A stretch of 64,000 bases of DNA from Nymphaea colorata. Its lineage: Eukaryota > Streptophyta > Magnoliopsida > Nymphaeales > Nymphaeaceae. A model generated the notes under the pieces. The model had not been told where the DNA came from. It searched no databases and saw nothing but the letters and a program-made list of their open reading frames with translations. Positions 25,377 to 39,710 of this stretch are shown here, piece by piece. Location: positions 7,725,886-7,789,885 of the forward strand of contig NC_045144.1 in assembly GCF_008831285.2 (NCBI RefSeq), given 5' to 3'. Every line of letters starts with the position of its first letter. The first letter of the stretch is position 1. The translations under genes and the position numbers were made by a program.

Positions 25377-26324
25377 TTATATGACGTAGTCGGACCACTG
25401 GGTCAAGAAGGAGGTCCGGTCCATGGTGAAGCCCGGCATGCTGGTTAGCTTGATGGGCTTGTCTCTCCCACATAGCAACCTCGCCGGGTTCCCAACTGCA
25501 GTGCTACTCTCCGGCACTTCCTTCAGCACGATTGAGCCAGCCCCAATCTTAGCACCAGCCCCGATCTTGATGTTCCCTAGTACATGGGTACCAGCACCCA
25601 CCAGCACCCCATTCCCAAGTTTCGGGTGCCGGTCCCCATTCGCCTTGCCGGTACCCCCTAGCGTCACGTTATGCAAGATCGACACGTCGTCGCCGATGAC
25701 CGCAGTCTCCCCAATCACAGTGCCGGTAGCATGGTCCAGCAGCACTCCCTTCCCGACCTGGGCGCCGGGGTGTATGTCAACAGCAAAGACCTCGGACACC
25801 CTGTTCTGGATGACCAGCGCCAAGGGCACCCGGCCCATGGTCCAGAGCCGGTGAGCCACCCGGTGGGACTGAATTGCTAGGAACCCTTTGAAGTTGAGCA
25901 TGACTTGCACGTAGCTAGCACATGCCGGGTCCCTTTCCTTAATTGCTTTCAGGTCAGCCCGAACCTTGGCCCCGATTGCACGGTCTTCCAGGAGCACGGT
26001 CATGAAGACTGCAGCAAGGCTGGAACCAGGCAGGGAGGTTGTGGCGAGCCTATAGCCCAAGTGGGTGGCCAGTGCGCTCTCAAGTGAGTCATGGGCAAGT
26101 ATGGCGGCTATGTAGTAACTGGCCAAGACAGGCTCTTGCTCCACATCCTTCCTGGCCTCCTCCCTCATCTTCACCCACAGTTCATCCCTCTCCTCATTGT
26201 TGGCATGGCTAAAAGACCTTGAGTACCCCACGAAATCGTAAATGGTGGGATCAGCATACATGGGCATTGGGTCCACGTTTAACCCTGCCATTACAGACCT
26301 TGAGCTGTCTATGCAGGTTGCCAT
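25377..26324 (-). CDS. SERAT: Serine acetyltransferase, SERAT gene 5 (subtype A)
   Basis: This is a 315-aa intronless serine O-acetyltransferase of subtype A, clearly diverged from genes 1 and 3, mainly in the first 60 residues and in the helical domain. Catalytic Asp183, His198 and His233 are present and the tail is SDYVI. Asp213 replaces the Asn found in the other copies (IGDDVS against IGDNVS) in the beta-helix. The start codon context is strong (AAAAAATGGC). It forms the A member of the third A-B pair with gene 6. A cytosolic SERAT1-like enzyme is inferred. Confidence 0.97.
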   Translation of the reverse strand: MATCIDSSRSVMAGLNVDPMPMYADPTIYDFVGYSRSFSHANNEERDELWVKMREEARKDVEQEPVLASYYIAAILAHDSLESALATHLGYRLATTSLPGSSLAAVFMTVLLEDRAIGAKVRADLKAIKERDPACASYVQVMLNFKGFLAIQSHRVAHRLWTMGRVPLALVIQNRVSEVFAVDIHPGAQVGKGVLLDHATGTVIGETAVIGDDVSILHNVTLGGTGKANGDRHPKLGNGVLVGAGTHVLGNIKIGAGAKIGAGSIVLKEVPESSTAVGNPARLLCGRDKPIKLTSMPGFTMDRTSFLTQWSDYVI

Positions 26325-26459
26325 TTTTTCTGGGAAACTTTTGGGGTGCAGTTGCAGAACAGATGATGAGTATTACAAATGGGAAAGAAGAGCAAGAAGG
26401 AGAAATTAATTGGTCTTGTGGTAGAGCCGTAGAGGGCTGGAGGCTGGAGCTCTCTGTGG

Positions 26460-26638
26460 AGATCTCGAGGTGGCTGTGGGGTTTATATGGAGGAATTGGA
26501 AAGGAAAGAATGGGAGGGAAAAAGTTACTAGCTTTTAGGGCAGATGGGACCCTTCATGTTAGAATTATTCATTCATTGTTCATGGCCATCGAGACTTCGG
26601 TTTCCTGAAAACAATTGTGGGCGGTTCCCAACCTCTTG
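26460..26638 (-). promoter_or_regulatory. SERAT gene 5 promoter
   Basis: A TATA-like box (minus sense CATATAAAC) lies at 26481-26489, about 160 bp before the ATG. The conserved block ATTGTGGGCGGTTCCCA is at 26614-26638. A GGGACCCTTCATG word near 26547 is shared with the equivalent region of gene 3 (GGGAACCTTCATG). Confidence 0.7.
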
Positions 26639-28499
26639 CACTTGTTTGCTGGTTGGAATTTGTGCCCAAAAGTTTTCCAACTTGTTTGCTGCTTCCAGTC
26701 CCTATTCCCAAAACAAAGAAAAAAAAAATCTTTTGTCAATGGAGGTATAGGCAGGCAGACTCTTCACAGGTTAAGCCAGAAATGAGCCTTACAGAATTGA
26801 AAAATGTGTTGAGCCTTTTTTTTTTTTTTTCTCTACTTGAATTCAAGCCCAAGCCAATTAAATGAACCTCTTCTTCACAGTAGGAGATAACCATTTAGCA
26901 CTAGTAATTCGCTGTTTCCTTTATAAGTCTGTTAACTTTTGATTGACCTTACAACAAAAGAAGGGTTTCAAATTGGAATACCTTTCTTTTGCCCAAGCGC
27001 TTTGTTTGATTGAATAGAACTTGTCATAGATGAGCTATCTTATTTTAGTCAGTGAAAATGATTCCTTTTCTTTATTTTTTTATCATTAAAAGTTGGGGGA
27101 AAAATTTCCCAGCAGGGTGGAATCAGAATGGGTAGATTTTATGTCATAAAAGTTATATTGTGGGACAAGCAATCATATTGTGATCTCATTGTCAATCACA
27201 GTAATAACTTTTCTTCTCCTCAAGAACCTAACTTAAAAAAAAAAAATAAATTTTAAGTCAACCAAAAACAAAAAATGTGTCTTTTTAAAAAAGAAGCTAA
27301 AAATGCAAAAAAAAATCCCTTTTTTTCATTTTCACTTTTTTTAACATTTTTTACAATTTCTATTACCACATTTCTTGACATTTGATTTTTTGAGATCTCT
27401 TTTTCAATTATTTTAAAATTTACGAAGATTTTCTTCAGAAAAACAACCCTACTATATCATGCATGTGAAATTCATAACCGTTTAAATCCTGAAAACGATA
27501 TTTATGACTATAGTTGTAGATCTGAACTGGTGTGGTGGTGAGATAAGATGAGCATCCAGATAGAGAACATGCAGTACGTCTTGAATTAAGAAGGAAAAAA
27601 ACAAAAATCAGCAGTCCTGAAAATTACCGATAAGTTACTTGGTCTTTTAATAATTCTAGGACAACAAGTGCAGGTAGAGTGTCAGCTTCAAGATAAGATC
27701 ACGCTGGCGATATGAACACCTCATGGCTGACGAAGCTCGTGTTGGCAGTACAGGCAAAAGATTCAGATTTATCACAAAGAGCTTTTCTGATCACCACAAG
27801 CATTGTTGTGTTAGATTATAAGTTCTTTATTGGGACCTTCCCAAGTAGTATTATTATAGATTATAAGTTCTTTGTTTATCGGGGATCATCCCACATTATA
27901 CCTACCCTATGAGCCATTTGTGTACGCATCCATACCTTAACAAGTTGCCTAATCTTTAGACAATTGCTAGTCTTTGAATTGACGATAGACGTTATCGTCA
28001 ACAAATGAGTTCACACAACTGTTCTTGAAAGAAGAAGGAAACAGGTTTGGTAGATTTTCTATCTAAAGCGACATCTACTAACCCTGGTCAAACCGACGAA
28101 AAAGTGAAAATGAACGGAGACCAAGCTTATCTGTGATCGGAACTTTCCGATTTCTCCCGTGTTCTCACGGCAGACACTGCCGGATGCAATACATCAAGAA
28201 GTGGTTACGATCGGACCAAGCTCAAAACGGCCGGAGGATTTCATTCCTTTATTTGCATGTGTATATGCACCTTATCTTAAACTGTTACATGTGAAATAAT
28301 CAAATTGCATGTATTATACATGAAAAATGATAAGCATTAACTGCTTCGCTTTGTATGTGAAATATCTAGTTTGGTGTATGTATAGGTCGACTTTACCGAG
28401 CCAAGCCGTCCATGGCTCATTCGCAAGACCGACGAACCGAGAGCGAGCTGAGCTGAGCTGATCTTGAGATAAGGACTCAACGAGGATCTGTTCGTCGTT
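26639..28499. other. Spacer between SERAT genes 5 and 6, first part
   Basis: AT-rich, with long A and T runs at about 27230-27430. No ORF with recognisable similarity; I see no gene. Confidence 0.4.
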
Positions 28500-28880
28500 T
28501 ACCTGACCTAGTTGACAAAAATCAAGTTCCAATTTGGGGGGTGAATTTGAAAAGAGACAGAGAGATGAGGAAAAGAACTCTTGTTGTCTCTTGCATGTGG
28601 GCTTGTCTCCTACCGCTGGTGGCTGGGGATTCAGCCTGTGAGGGCAGCACTTTCTTTCCTTTTTGTTTGGCTGCTGGTTATTAACTATTGTTTTCCTTTC
28701 TCTTCTTCCTTGGATTCCTACTCTCTTCTCCACCTGCTGTGGACACCTACGCTTTATGTACGAAAGAGATGGAGTTAGCCCCATGTTTTGAGCCCACAGT
28801 TTGCTCTAGGAGCCCATTGTTTCTGTTTTGCCTGAGGTCATCCATGCATATCGCCTGCTCTTGATCAACGAGAAATAATA
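28500..28880. repeat. Spacer block D, copy 3 (between SERAT genes 5 and 6)
   Basis: The block carries TTGACAAAAATCA, a GATGGAGTTAGCCC word, three GTGGGCT/ATGGGCT motifs (minus sense) and GAGGTCATCCATGCAT, in the same order as copies 1 and 2. Its distance from the upstream A-type start codon (about 2.4 kb) also matches. The copy is the most diverged, as expected if genes 5 and 6 belong to an older unit. Confidence 0.45.
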
Positions 28881-29038
28881 GACGCCAAAAGGAGATACAA
28901 CCACTTGCAATGATAAAATCGGCTTCAACACTTGCATGGCAGCAGGGATGGTGGTTTATAGTCTTATCTTTTTAACTCGATTGATTGTCATCTATATCAT
29001 ATACACTGTTTAAATCACACCTATTAAAAATCAAACAA

Positions 29039-29104
29039 CTAAACCCGACCAACTATGCTATGCCTCTCGAGCTAAACCCGACCAACTATGCTATGCCTCT
29101 CGAG
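29039..29104. repeat. 33-bp tandem duplication
   Basis: Two exact copies, 29039-29071 and 29072-29104. Confidence 0.93.
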
Positions 29105-30128
29105 CTCATGACAAGGATGAGAACGTTGGGGACTCAAGTAAAATTCAAGATTATTACTGAATCTGGCTTAAATTGGATCTTATTGATCAAATTCTGATTA
29201 TTCCACCCTCACTTCAACTTTAAAACAGAATTCTGACTCCGACTGACATAAGATCCTGAAAATTTGCTTGTAGCAAGGACAAATCTATGTCGGACCCTTG
29301 GACTCGAACTTGGGTTTCGTCTCACAAGCACATTCGATGTGGATCCAAATCTAACTGGTGTACATATACACTTTTCTTTTGATTACCAAGCAATGGATTT
29401 ACACAAGAAACACAAGCTTCAATATCTAAGCTCAAGCTTCTAATGATAAACTAACATACATTTATGTATGACTGCGCCCGGGTCAAGGTTATTCTCTCAT
29501 TATAGGGGCAATCAAACACGTAAATGTTTGGGCCTGAACGGATGAGTTGGCTGTTGGAAGCCTGTGATGACCAAAGTGCCCCTTTGTTTTCAAAAGGAGA
29601 CACCTCCTTTTATAGGGGCAAAACTGGGTTAAAGCTCCCCTGAAACCAGGTTTTTGGAAAAGTAAGTTCATGGAAATTGAAATCACAAATAACGAATAAA
29701 ATATCCTTATCCTATCATCCACCTAGTGAGATTTTTTTTTTTTTCTTTCATATCAAGTAACTTTTTGATAACTTAGTAAGTAAACCTTTTAGATGGCAAA
29801 GATCTTTAAGTGCTTGTTGTGCAACAAATGCATCTACCTTGAAGAAAAAGCGCATTCCATGAGTTTATAATATGAATTAAAACAAGATTACGTGGGAAAG
29901 ACAACAGAAGGTATGCTTTCATTTTTATTTTTTGGGTTTTCAGGATCAAAGAAGTCTTGATCAAAATAACTATTCACTTCCCTAATTCAGTCTCTCTTGT
30001 AGTACAAGTTGTAATGGATAAAAAAGTTAAATATCTGTTGATAGAGGCAACTCAATTTCAACAGTACTTGGACTAAGTTTCATGAAATTGGCTGGAGCTT
30101 TACTTAATCTAGCATCATCACACCAAAT

Positions 30129-30180
30129 ATATATAGATATATATATATATAAAGAAAGAGAGAGAGAGAGAGAGAGAGAG
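30129..30180. repeat. (TA)n/(GA)n microsatellite
   Basis: Short TA runs are followed by about 24 bp of GA dinucleotides, just beyond the predicted 3' end of SERAT gene 6. A GA run lies in the same position behind gene 2 (12016-12034). Confidence 0.9.
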
Positions 30181-30218
30181 CACTACCCAAAAAAAGGTTA
30201 TATTCTTCATTTACGTAC

Positions 30219-30239
30219 CTTTCAGCGAGCCGCTGAAAG
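30219..30239 (-). promoter_or_regulatory. 3'-UTR hairpin of SERAT gene 6
   Basis: An 8-bp stem (CTTTCAGC with GCTGAAAG) closes loop GAGCC, about 106 nt past the stop. The outermost pair is C:G here where genes 2 and 8 have T:A, a paired change that keeps the stem. Confidence 0.7.
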
Positions 30240-30344
30240 TAAAGTCTAATTTACAACACCGGCCTCTTGAAGGGGGAACAAAAATTACAAGTGTCTCGGA
30301 AAGAAAAAGAGAAAAACACGACGCATAACGCAAGCAAGTTTTTA

Positions 30345-31298
30345 TTAGATGACATAGTCTGACCACTCGTAGGTATGGTCCATCGTAAGGCTCGGAATAT
30401 TGGTTAGCTTGATCGGGTTTTCCCTCCCACCAAGCAGCCTGGCCGGGTTACCTACCGCGGTCGTCTTCTCCGGCACCTCCTTGAGCACGACCGAACCCGC
30501 CCCGATCTTCGCCCCGGCACCAATCTTGACGTTACCTAGAACATGCGTTCCGGCACCCACTAGCACACCGTCGCCAATTTTCGGGTGCCGGTCACCGGTG
30601 GCCTTGCCGGTACCTCCGAGCGTCACGTTATGCAAGATCGACACGTTGTCGCCGATGACAGCAGTCTCGCCGATCACGGTTCCAGTAGCATGGTCCAGCA
30701 GCACCCCGTTCCCGATCCTAGCGCCGGGGTGTATGTCCACGGCAAAGACCTCGGACACCCTGTTCTGGATGACCAAGGCCAAGGGCACCCGGCCCCTCAG
30801 CCACAGCCTGTGAGCCACCCGCTGCGCCTGAATTGCTAGGAACCCCTTGAAGTTGAGCATGATTTGAACGTAGCTGACACAGGCTGGGTCCCGTTCCTTG
30901 ATTGCTCTCAGGTCTTCTCTGACTGCGGCCCGGATGGCGCGGTCTTCCTGGAGCACGGCCAGGAAGACCTCGGCCAGGTTCGAACCAGGCAGAGAAGGCG
31001 TGGCGAGCCTGTAGCCCAGATGGGTAGCCAGTGCGCTCTCGAGTGAATCATGTGCAAGGATAGCTGATATATAGTAACTGCCCAAGACGGGCTCTTGCTC
31101 CACATCCTTCCTGGCCTCCTCCCTCATCTTCGCCCACAGTTCATCCCTGAGCTCCTCACTGTTGACACGCCGGAAAGCCGTCGATAGCTCGACGAACTTG
31201 TAAATGGTAGACGGATCAGCAAAGAGGGTTTGGTCCAAGTTGAACGACAGCGGCTTCGCGGCCATTCCGGACCTCAGCTGCTCGATGCATGCCGCCAT
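30345..31298 (-). CDS. SERAT: Serine acetyltransferase, SERAT gene 6 (subtype B)
   Basis: This is a 317-aa intronless serine O-acetyltransferase. Asp188, His203 and His238 are the catalytic counterparts. The tail is EWSDYVI, so this B member keeps Asp where genes 2 and 4 have Gly. Asn appears in IGNGVLLDHATG where the other copies have Lys (IGKGV), five residues before the catalytic Asp-His pair. It is diverged from genes 2 and 4 throughout and has its own promoter, so it escaped the homogenisation seen between those two. The N-terminus (MAACIEQLRSGMAAKPL) is not transit-peptide-like in length, and a cytosolic location is inferred. Confidence 0.97.
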   Translation of the reverse strand: MAACIEQLRSGMAAKPLSFNLDQTLFADPSTIYKFVELSTAFRRVNSEELRDELWAKMREEARKDVEQEPVLGSYYISAILAHDSLESALATHLGYRLATPSLPGSNLAEVFLAVLQEDRAIRAAVREDLRAIKERDPACVSYVQIMLNFKGFLAIQAQRVAHRLWLRGRVPLALVIQNRVSEVFAVDIHPGARIGNGVLLDHATGTVIGETAVIGDNVSILHNVTLGGTGKATGDRHPKIGDGVLVGAGTHVLGNVKIGAGAKIGAGSVVLKEVPEKTTAVGNPARLLGGRENPIKLTNIPSLTMDHTYEWSDYVI

Positions 31299-31399
31299 CT
31301 TTGTGAGGAGCTTTTACAGGGATTGCTGTAAGGAAGGTCTGGTTGTGGAAGCTAAAGGAAGGAGCAAGGCCGGACAGAAGGTTCCCTGTGGAGTTAGGA

Positions 31400-31618
31400 G
31401 CCCTCTGTGGAACTGTGGAGACAGCGGTGGAGTTTATATAGGAGAAGGAGGAGGTGGAGACTGTGAGGAGATAAGTTTGCTTTAAAGGCACTGGGACCCT
31501 GCGTCTTCAAGTTATTAAATAACTCATGGACCTGAGTCATTCTTGCTCGGGGGAGAGATTGATGCCTATTTTTTCTTCTCTATTTTATAATGAATTGTGG
31601 GCGGCTCCAAATGTCTTG
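31400..31618 (-). promoter_or_regulatory. SERAT gene 6 promoter
   Basis: The TATA box (minus sense TATATAAA) is at 31433-31440, about 140 bp before the ATG, followed by CTCTGTGGAACTGTGG (plus strand) near the start site. The conserved block ATTGTGGGCGGCTCC is at 31594-31618, and TGGACCTGAG at about 31528 is shared with genes 2 and 4. Confidence 0.7.
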
Positions 31619-33860
31619 TTACTTTTTCCTGTTTTCGGGAAATTAAAAAGTTCGTTGGCAGGATTCTAATTGGAAAAATTCTTGGTGCTTAAATGTATAC
31701 GTAACTTTGTTCAAAGAGTTTCCTCTTGCAAGTTTCAAATAATCAAACGCGCAGCAGATAAGCCACTTTGACAAGACAATGATTTAACAAATGCAAGTAT
31801 ACCACTAAAAGACGCATGAATTATTTTATGGTACAGTTGGTGGTGCAGGTTGATAAGGAAATCTGAGCTGCTTTATTTGAATAAACTTGTGGATTTGTGA
31901 CTAATTATGCTTGGTCAGAAACCTTCGTGCCTCTCTTTCTTGACATTACAGACCTTTGTTCTGAAGTAACCAATCTCAGCATCTGCCCTTTTCATGGTTG
32001 AGGTTGAGGAGTTGCTGTTCATTATTCGGCAAGTGAAAGTCCTCGGTAGCAGATTGACAAGTTAAAGAGAATGATCACGACCAATTAAAACCAGTTGGTA
32101 TTGTATACACACACACACACACACATGTAGACCTCTACTCTTTCTTCCTCTACCCAAATCAAAAGTTTTGAGTCAATCAAGTTTTCATCAAAAGTTTTGA
32201 GTCAATCAAGTTTTCATCAAAAGTTTTGAGTCAATCAAGTTTTCAGATGCAGTTAAGAAGTCCAATTCAGGTCCCAATGTAGGAAACCCAGCCATAGGCA
32301 GGACATATGTATGTCTTTGTGCTCTCTTGATGACTACCCTTTTTTTAATTCAGGAATAACCCACCCCCAGAAACCTATGACAAAATTGACTCTTATCTAG
32401 AATATCATTCAAGCATAACTTCAAGGATTGTATGCAGATCTAATATTGCAATGCTCATATGCATCAAACACAAGTAGGAAATATAAGATCTGATGATGTT
32501 TGTGGCTAGAGATGTAAATGGGTCAGATATGCAATAGCTAAATGCATGCTTGTGGCTGGAGTTAAATGGATCAGACTTAGGACTGCAGAACACATAGACA
32601 CTCAGATCCTTGTCAATCTGAAACAAACCTTATTGAGACAATTTTAGATACAGTTTATATCTTCTATCAAGTGCAAGTTTCGTATGTAGCCAGCTGCAAA
32701 CGTACTGAAAACCTTATATTTGATACTATACAAAATCAGACTTGGTGCTAATGCCCTGCTGTCATACTAGCTATTTGGCAAGTTAATTAGCTTGAAATGG
32801 GCAGTAGATAGATATGACTTTACCAACTCAAGATAAGCAATAAAAAAAATTAATGAACTATAGTCAAGCCTAGCTGTAAACCGCAATACACTAAGGACTA
32901 TAGTCAAAACTAGCTCTAAACTTGAATATACTAGACAATAGATGATGACTAGAGCTTGGCTATGATGCTTTGTAGAAATTGATCACTTCTGGACTCCCAA
33001 TTATTTTGAGCCAAGAATTCACACACAACATAACCAGAGAAAAGCAGATGAAATATTAAGGTTTCTGTTCATGAATAGACCACAAGGCTTCATATCAGGC
33101 CTGAAGCCCAAGTGATTGAACTCAATGTCGAAAAAGAATAATAAAAGGTTATTTATCAATGTGACAATGTACATATTTCTAAATAAACATGTCCATGTAG
33201 TTATCTTTCGTAGATATGTTACCCATCAAAGAGATAAAAGGAAAAACAGAAGTCTGATCTTGTCGCTCAGTACATTGAAGAAACAGAGAAGTCTAGGGAC
33301 ACACACACAGTTAAGATATATACAGCTAATTAATTATGGAGGAAATAATTGTATATACAGATAATTAATTGCTGAAAATAAACCCTATAAGTCAAGGGAC
33401 ACACAGAGTTAAGATATGGTTCTGAATTTTTCTTTTTCCTTTTTAGGCACTATAGCTTCAAGTCCATATGAAAATTCAGTTTTGGCGACCTTTAGAAGGG
33501 TCGATTAATCTGGACAAAGAGCATGACATAAGGGTGGGTCGTTTCCCAAACTATAATAGAGGTTTTACATATATTTGGCATACCCTTAGTCGCCATCTGA
33601 TTGCAAAACAAGTTTTTATGCAGAAATGAAAATTTTATTTCATTACTTTTTCAAGAAAAGTTTTATACTTTCCCTAAAATTCTGTGTTTGCAGAAGAAGG
33701 AAATCTTTTTCAAGTCTTTTCCTTGACTTTTCTTGTGTTTGTTTGCATAGAAAACTAGAAAAGTGGATGCTCTCTCTCTCTCTCTCTCTCTCTCGCAAAA
33801 GGAGATATGTGGTGCGTGTAACAGGCATTTCTATCACCGCAACTGTAAAAGCCATAACTG
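31619..33860. other. Spacer between SERAT gene 6 and the SERAT pseudogene
   Basis: No gene is recognised. Contents: a (CA)n run at 32107-32125, a threefold 29-bp tandem repeat at 32161-32246, and a (CT)n run at about 33773-33795 just beside the pseudogene fragment. Confidence 0.45.
32161..32246. repeat. Threefold 29-bp tandem repeat
   Basis: Units begin with AAAAGTTTTGAGTCAATCAA at 32161, 32190 and 32219 and are identical apart from the last few bases. Confidence 0.95.
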
Positions 33861-34173
33861 CAGGAAAACCTCGGCCATGTTCTGGCCGGGCAAGTAAGGT
33901 GTGGCGAGCCTGTAGCCCAAGTGAGTGGCTAGAGCGCCCTTGAGTGAGTCGAACGCGAGGATTGAAGATATGTAAGTAGCTGCCCGAGGGGGGCTCTTTC
34001 TCCATATCCTTCCAGGCCTCCTCCCTCATCTTCAACCAGAGGTCATCCCTGTGGTCCTCATTGTTGGCACGGCGGTAAGCCGTCGATAGCTCGACGAACT
34101 TGTAAATGGTGGAAGGGATCGGCAACAGATGTCTGTCCAAATTGAATGGCAGCGGCTTTGCCTCCATTTCGGA
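33861..34173 (-). pseudogene. Internal SERAT fragment (subtype B), broken
   Basis: The fragment matches about codons 13-113 of genes 2 and 4 on the minus strand (for example KPLPFNLD, TIYKFVELSTAYRRANNE and DDLWLKMREEAWKD are readable). The authentic start codon region and everything after the helical domain are missing, including the whole catalytic beta-helix. At least two small insertions shift the frame: one near 33975, and one near 34113 in the segment matching FADPSTIY. Both ends are abrupt. It cannot make an enzyme. It sits between genes 6 and 8, where another array member once stood or where a fragment was inserted. Confidence 0.9.
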
Positions 34174-37227
<3,054 letters not shown>

Positions 37228-37248
37228 TTTTCAGCGAGATGCTGAAAA
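37228..37248 (-). promoter_or_regulatory. 3'-UTR hairpin of SERAT gene 8
   Basis: An 8-bp stem (TTTTCAGC with GCTGAAAA) closes loop GAGAT, about 86 nt beyond the stop codon. In mRNA sense GATAAAAGGATC follows within about 10 nt. Confidence 0.7.
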
Positions 37249-37333
37249 AGAGGCACAACGCCACCCACTTTTGGAAAAGGAAGAAAGCATAAAAAGCAAA
37301 TAACCAGGACCAAAACCAGTCTTATAAACCTTG

Positions 37334-38281
37334 TTAGATCACATAGTCTGACCACTCATAAGTCTGGTCCATGGTGAAGCTGGGCACCTTGGTCAGCTTC
37401 ACCGGGTTCTCCCTTCCGCCCAGCAACCTCGCCGGGTTCCCAACTGCAGTGGTGCTCTCCGGCACCTCCTTCAGCACCACCGAGCCCGCCCCAATCTTGG
37501 CCCCAGCACCAACCCTGACGTTGCCCAATACATGCGTCCCGGCGCCCACTAGGACCCCGTCGCCGATTTTCGGGTGCCGGTCTCCGACGACCTTGCCGGT
37601 GCCGCCAAGTGTCACATTGTGCAGGATCGACACGTTGTCGCCGATAATTGCAGTCTCGCCAATCACGGTCCCGGTAGCATGGTCCAGCAGCACACCCTTC
37701 CCGACCCGGGCACCGGGGTGTATGTCCACAGCAAAGGCCTCAGACACCCTGTTTTGGATAACCAAGGCCAATGGCACCCGGCCCATGAGCCACAGCCTGT
37801 GAGCCACCCTGTGCGCCTGGATCGCTAGGAACCCCTTGAAGTTGAGCATGATTTGAACGTAGCTGACACAGGCTGGGTCCCTTTCCTTAATTGCTTTCAG
37901 GTCTTCCCGGACTTCGGCCCCGATGGCGCGGTCCTCTGAGAACACGGCCTGGAAGACTTGGGCTAGGTTCGGACCAGGCAGGGAAGGTGTGCCCAGCCTG
38001 TAGCCCAGATGGGTGGCTAGGGCACTCTCAAGTGTGTCATGTGCAAGTATTGCAGAAACATAGTAACTACCCAACAGAGGCTCCTCCTCCACATCTTTCT
38101 TGGCTTCTTCCTTCATCTTCGTCCACAGCTCATCTGCCTGAGTCTCATTGCGGCCATGGCTGAATGCCTGCGAGAATTCATGAGCCAAGTTGCAAATGGT
38201 GGTGTCCGGCTTATCGAGCTGGGACTCGAAAGAGAGCAATTTTCCGGCCATGCCGGACCTCGAGAACTCACAGGCTGCCAT
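37334..38281 (-). CDS. SERAT: Serine acetyltransferase, SERAT gene 8 (most divergent copy)
   Basis: This is a 315-aa intronless serine O-acetyltransferase at the far end of the array. I number it 8 because the pseudogene fragment stands as member 7. Catalytic counterparts are Asp186, His201 and His236, and the tail is EWSDYVI. The first 45 residues differ from both subtypes A and B, and several beta-helix substitutions (for example AIIGDNVS and NVRVGAGAKIGAGSV) are private to it. Codon use is the most GC-rich of the set. It shares the promoter block and the 3' hairpin, so it descends from the same ancestor. Being the transcriptionally most upstream copy with the greatest divergence, it may be the oldest lineage in the array (inference). 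Cytosolic location is inferred. Confidence 0.97.
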   Translation of the reverse strand: MAACEFSRSGMAGKLLSFESQLDKPDTTICNLAHEFSQAFSHGRNETQADELWTKMKEEAKKDVEEEPLLGSYYVSAILAHDTLESALATHLGYRLGTPSLPGPNLAQVFQAVFSEDRAIGAEVREDLKAIKERDPACVSYVQIMLNFKGFLAIQAHRVAHRLWLMGRVPLALVIQNRVSEAFAVDIHPGARVGKGVLLDHATGTVIGETAIIGDNVSILHNVTLGGTGKVVGDRHPKIGDGVLVGAGTHVLGNVRVGAGAKIGAGSVVLKEVPESTTAVGNPARLLGGRENPVKLTKVPSFTMDQTYEWSDYVI

Positions 38282-38374
38282 GGGACCTCTCTAGAGAGCT
38301 TCAAGCACAGGGAGGGAGAGGAAGGGGAAGAGAAAGAAAAGAGCAAATCTTGAAGAGGGTGATGCCTCTGTGGA

Positions 38375-38582
38375 ACTTTTGAAGTTGGTCTAGGGGCTTA
38401 TATAGGGAAAGGATGAAAGAGGGTCAGAGAGTTGTTAAGGGATAAACTCAGTTGATTTGTAAACACATTTGGGACTCAACAGAAATTGAATTTATTAATA
38501 ACTTAATGAACTTAAAGTAATTGTCCTTGGGAGTGGACATTGGGAATCTTTTCTTAAAGAATTGTGGGCTCCCAACAGCTTG
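38375..38582 (-). promoter_or_regulatory. SERAT gene 8 promoter
   Basis: The TATA box (minus sense TATATAAG) is at 38398-38405, about 120 bp before the ATG, and CCTCTGTGGAACTTTTG (plus strand) lies near the start site. The upstream block at 38561-38582 is shorter than in the other genes (ATTGTGGGCTCCCAACAG), lacking the central GGTT. Confidence 0.65.
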
Positions 38583-39710
38583 CACTTACATGATATTAAA
38601 ATGTTATGTTACGACAAAGGAAGTTCAAGTTATTAGCCATTTGGACGTAGAAAAACTTGAACCAATTTCCCGTTAACACATCCAACACACAAACAATTGT
38701 TATTTTTTTAGTTTAAACCCCAAATTTTACTGCAATTATCAACTTTTTCCATTAAAGAATGAGTTCTTAATTAGGTATACGTGTTTATTGCTTTGTATTG
38801 CATGGTGAAGTGAGTTCCACTAGCTTATTACGTGATAGGTTTCTTTAAGAAAATAATTATGCAAATGTGAACTGCCTGTTCGAAGCCTACCAAACCAACT
38901 TGGTCATGTTCTTCTACAAAGTAAGAAGAGTTTTGAAGGCAAAGAATTCGTATATATACAATTTATTTGAAATCGTTATCTAGACTTCTGAAAAACTAAT
39001 TGATTTTGTATTAGATGTAATTTGATAATGCTTTGAATGTGAAAATCATGCATCCCTAAGGTATATAGTTTAATAGCAAAGCAGCTCATACTAAAGGGCT
39101 CCAAATCAACCATAAACGGCGTGATTTTTATGTATAAGGATTTAACAGTCAACAAAACTTTTCACGTTTGTGGAATTCGTAGTATGAAACTATAGTGAGA
39201 GAAAGAAAGAGAGTGGAAATTATGGATAAACTTTGATTCATACATCTTTTAATGCGCTGCCGTTCCTTTTTTGTTTTCCAATTCCAAGAAGACGATGTGA
39301 TCCACGTAAAGAAATGCAATCGAATCTATTTTTTGAATCCGTCACGCATGCAAAGACCTCGGAATACGGATTTAAGAGCTCCCGATGCAAAATTTTAAAT
39401 GATATTCATAGATTTCTTTAAGTCCTGAATCAGATCTTCGATAATATAAACTGGGTATGGACCAGATGCCCGTGCACATTTCTTGGGTCCCATTTGTTTA
39501 AATCGAGTTGAAAAATGTTTGATTCCCATCTAAAGCCTGAAATCAACATCCCACCAACTCTCTCTCTCGCCATTCGGCTTGTGCATCGTCTTCTTTCTGC
39601 AGCTGGGTGATGGTGTCGTTCCGTCCTTTCACTTTCTTTCCTCCCCTCTTATTTCTTTTTTTTTAGTTATATTGTATATTTCCTCATTTGCTTCTTTTTT
39701 GCAATAACTG

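Larger units (their letters stand above)
28881..30218. other. Spacer before SERAT gene 6
   Basis: It contains an exact 33-bp tandem duplication at 29039-29104 and a (TA)n-(GA)n microsatellite at 30129-30180. No gene is recognised. Confidence 0.45.

Noticed and set aside
32161-32246. Threefold 29-bp repeat considered as a CRISPR-like array
   Set aside because: The units are directly adjacent without spacers, in a plant nuclear context. It is an ordinary tandem repeat.
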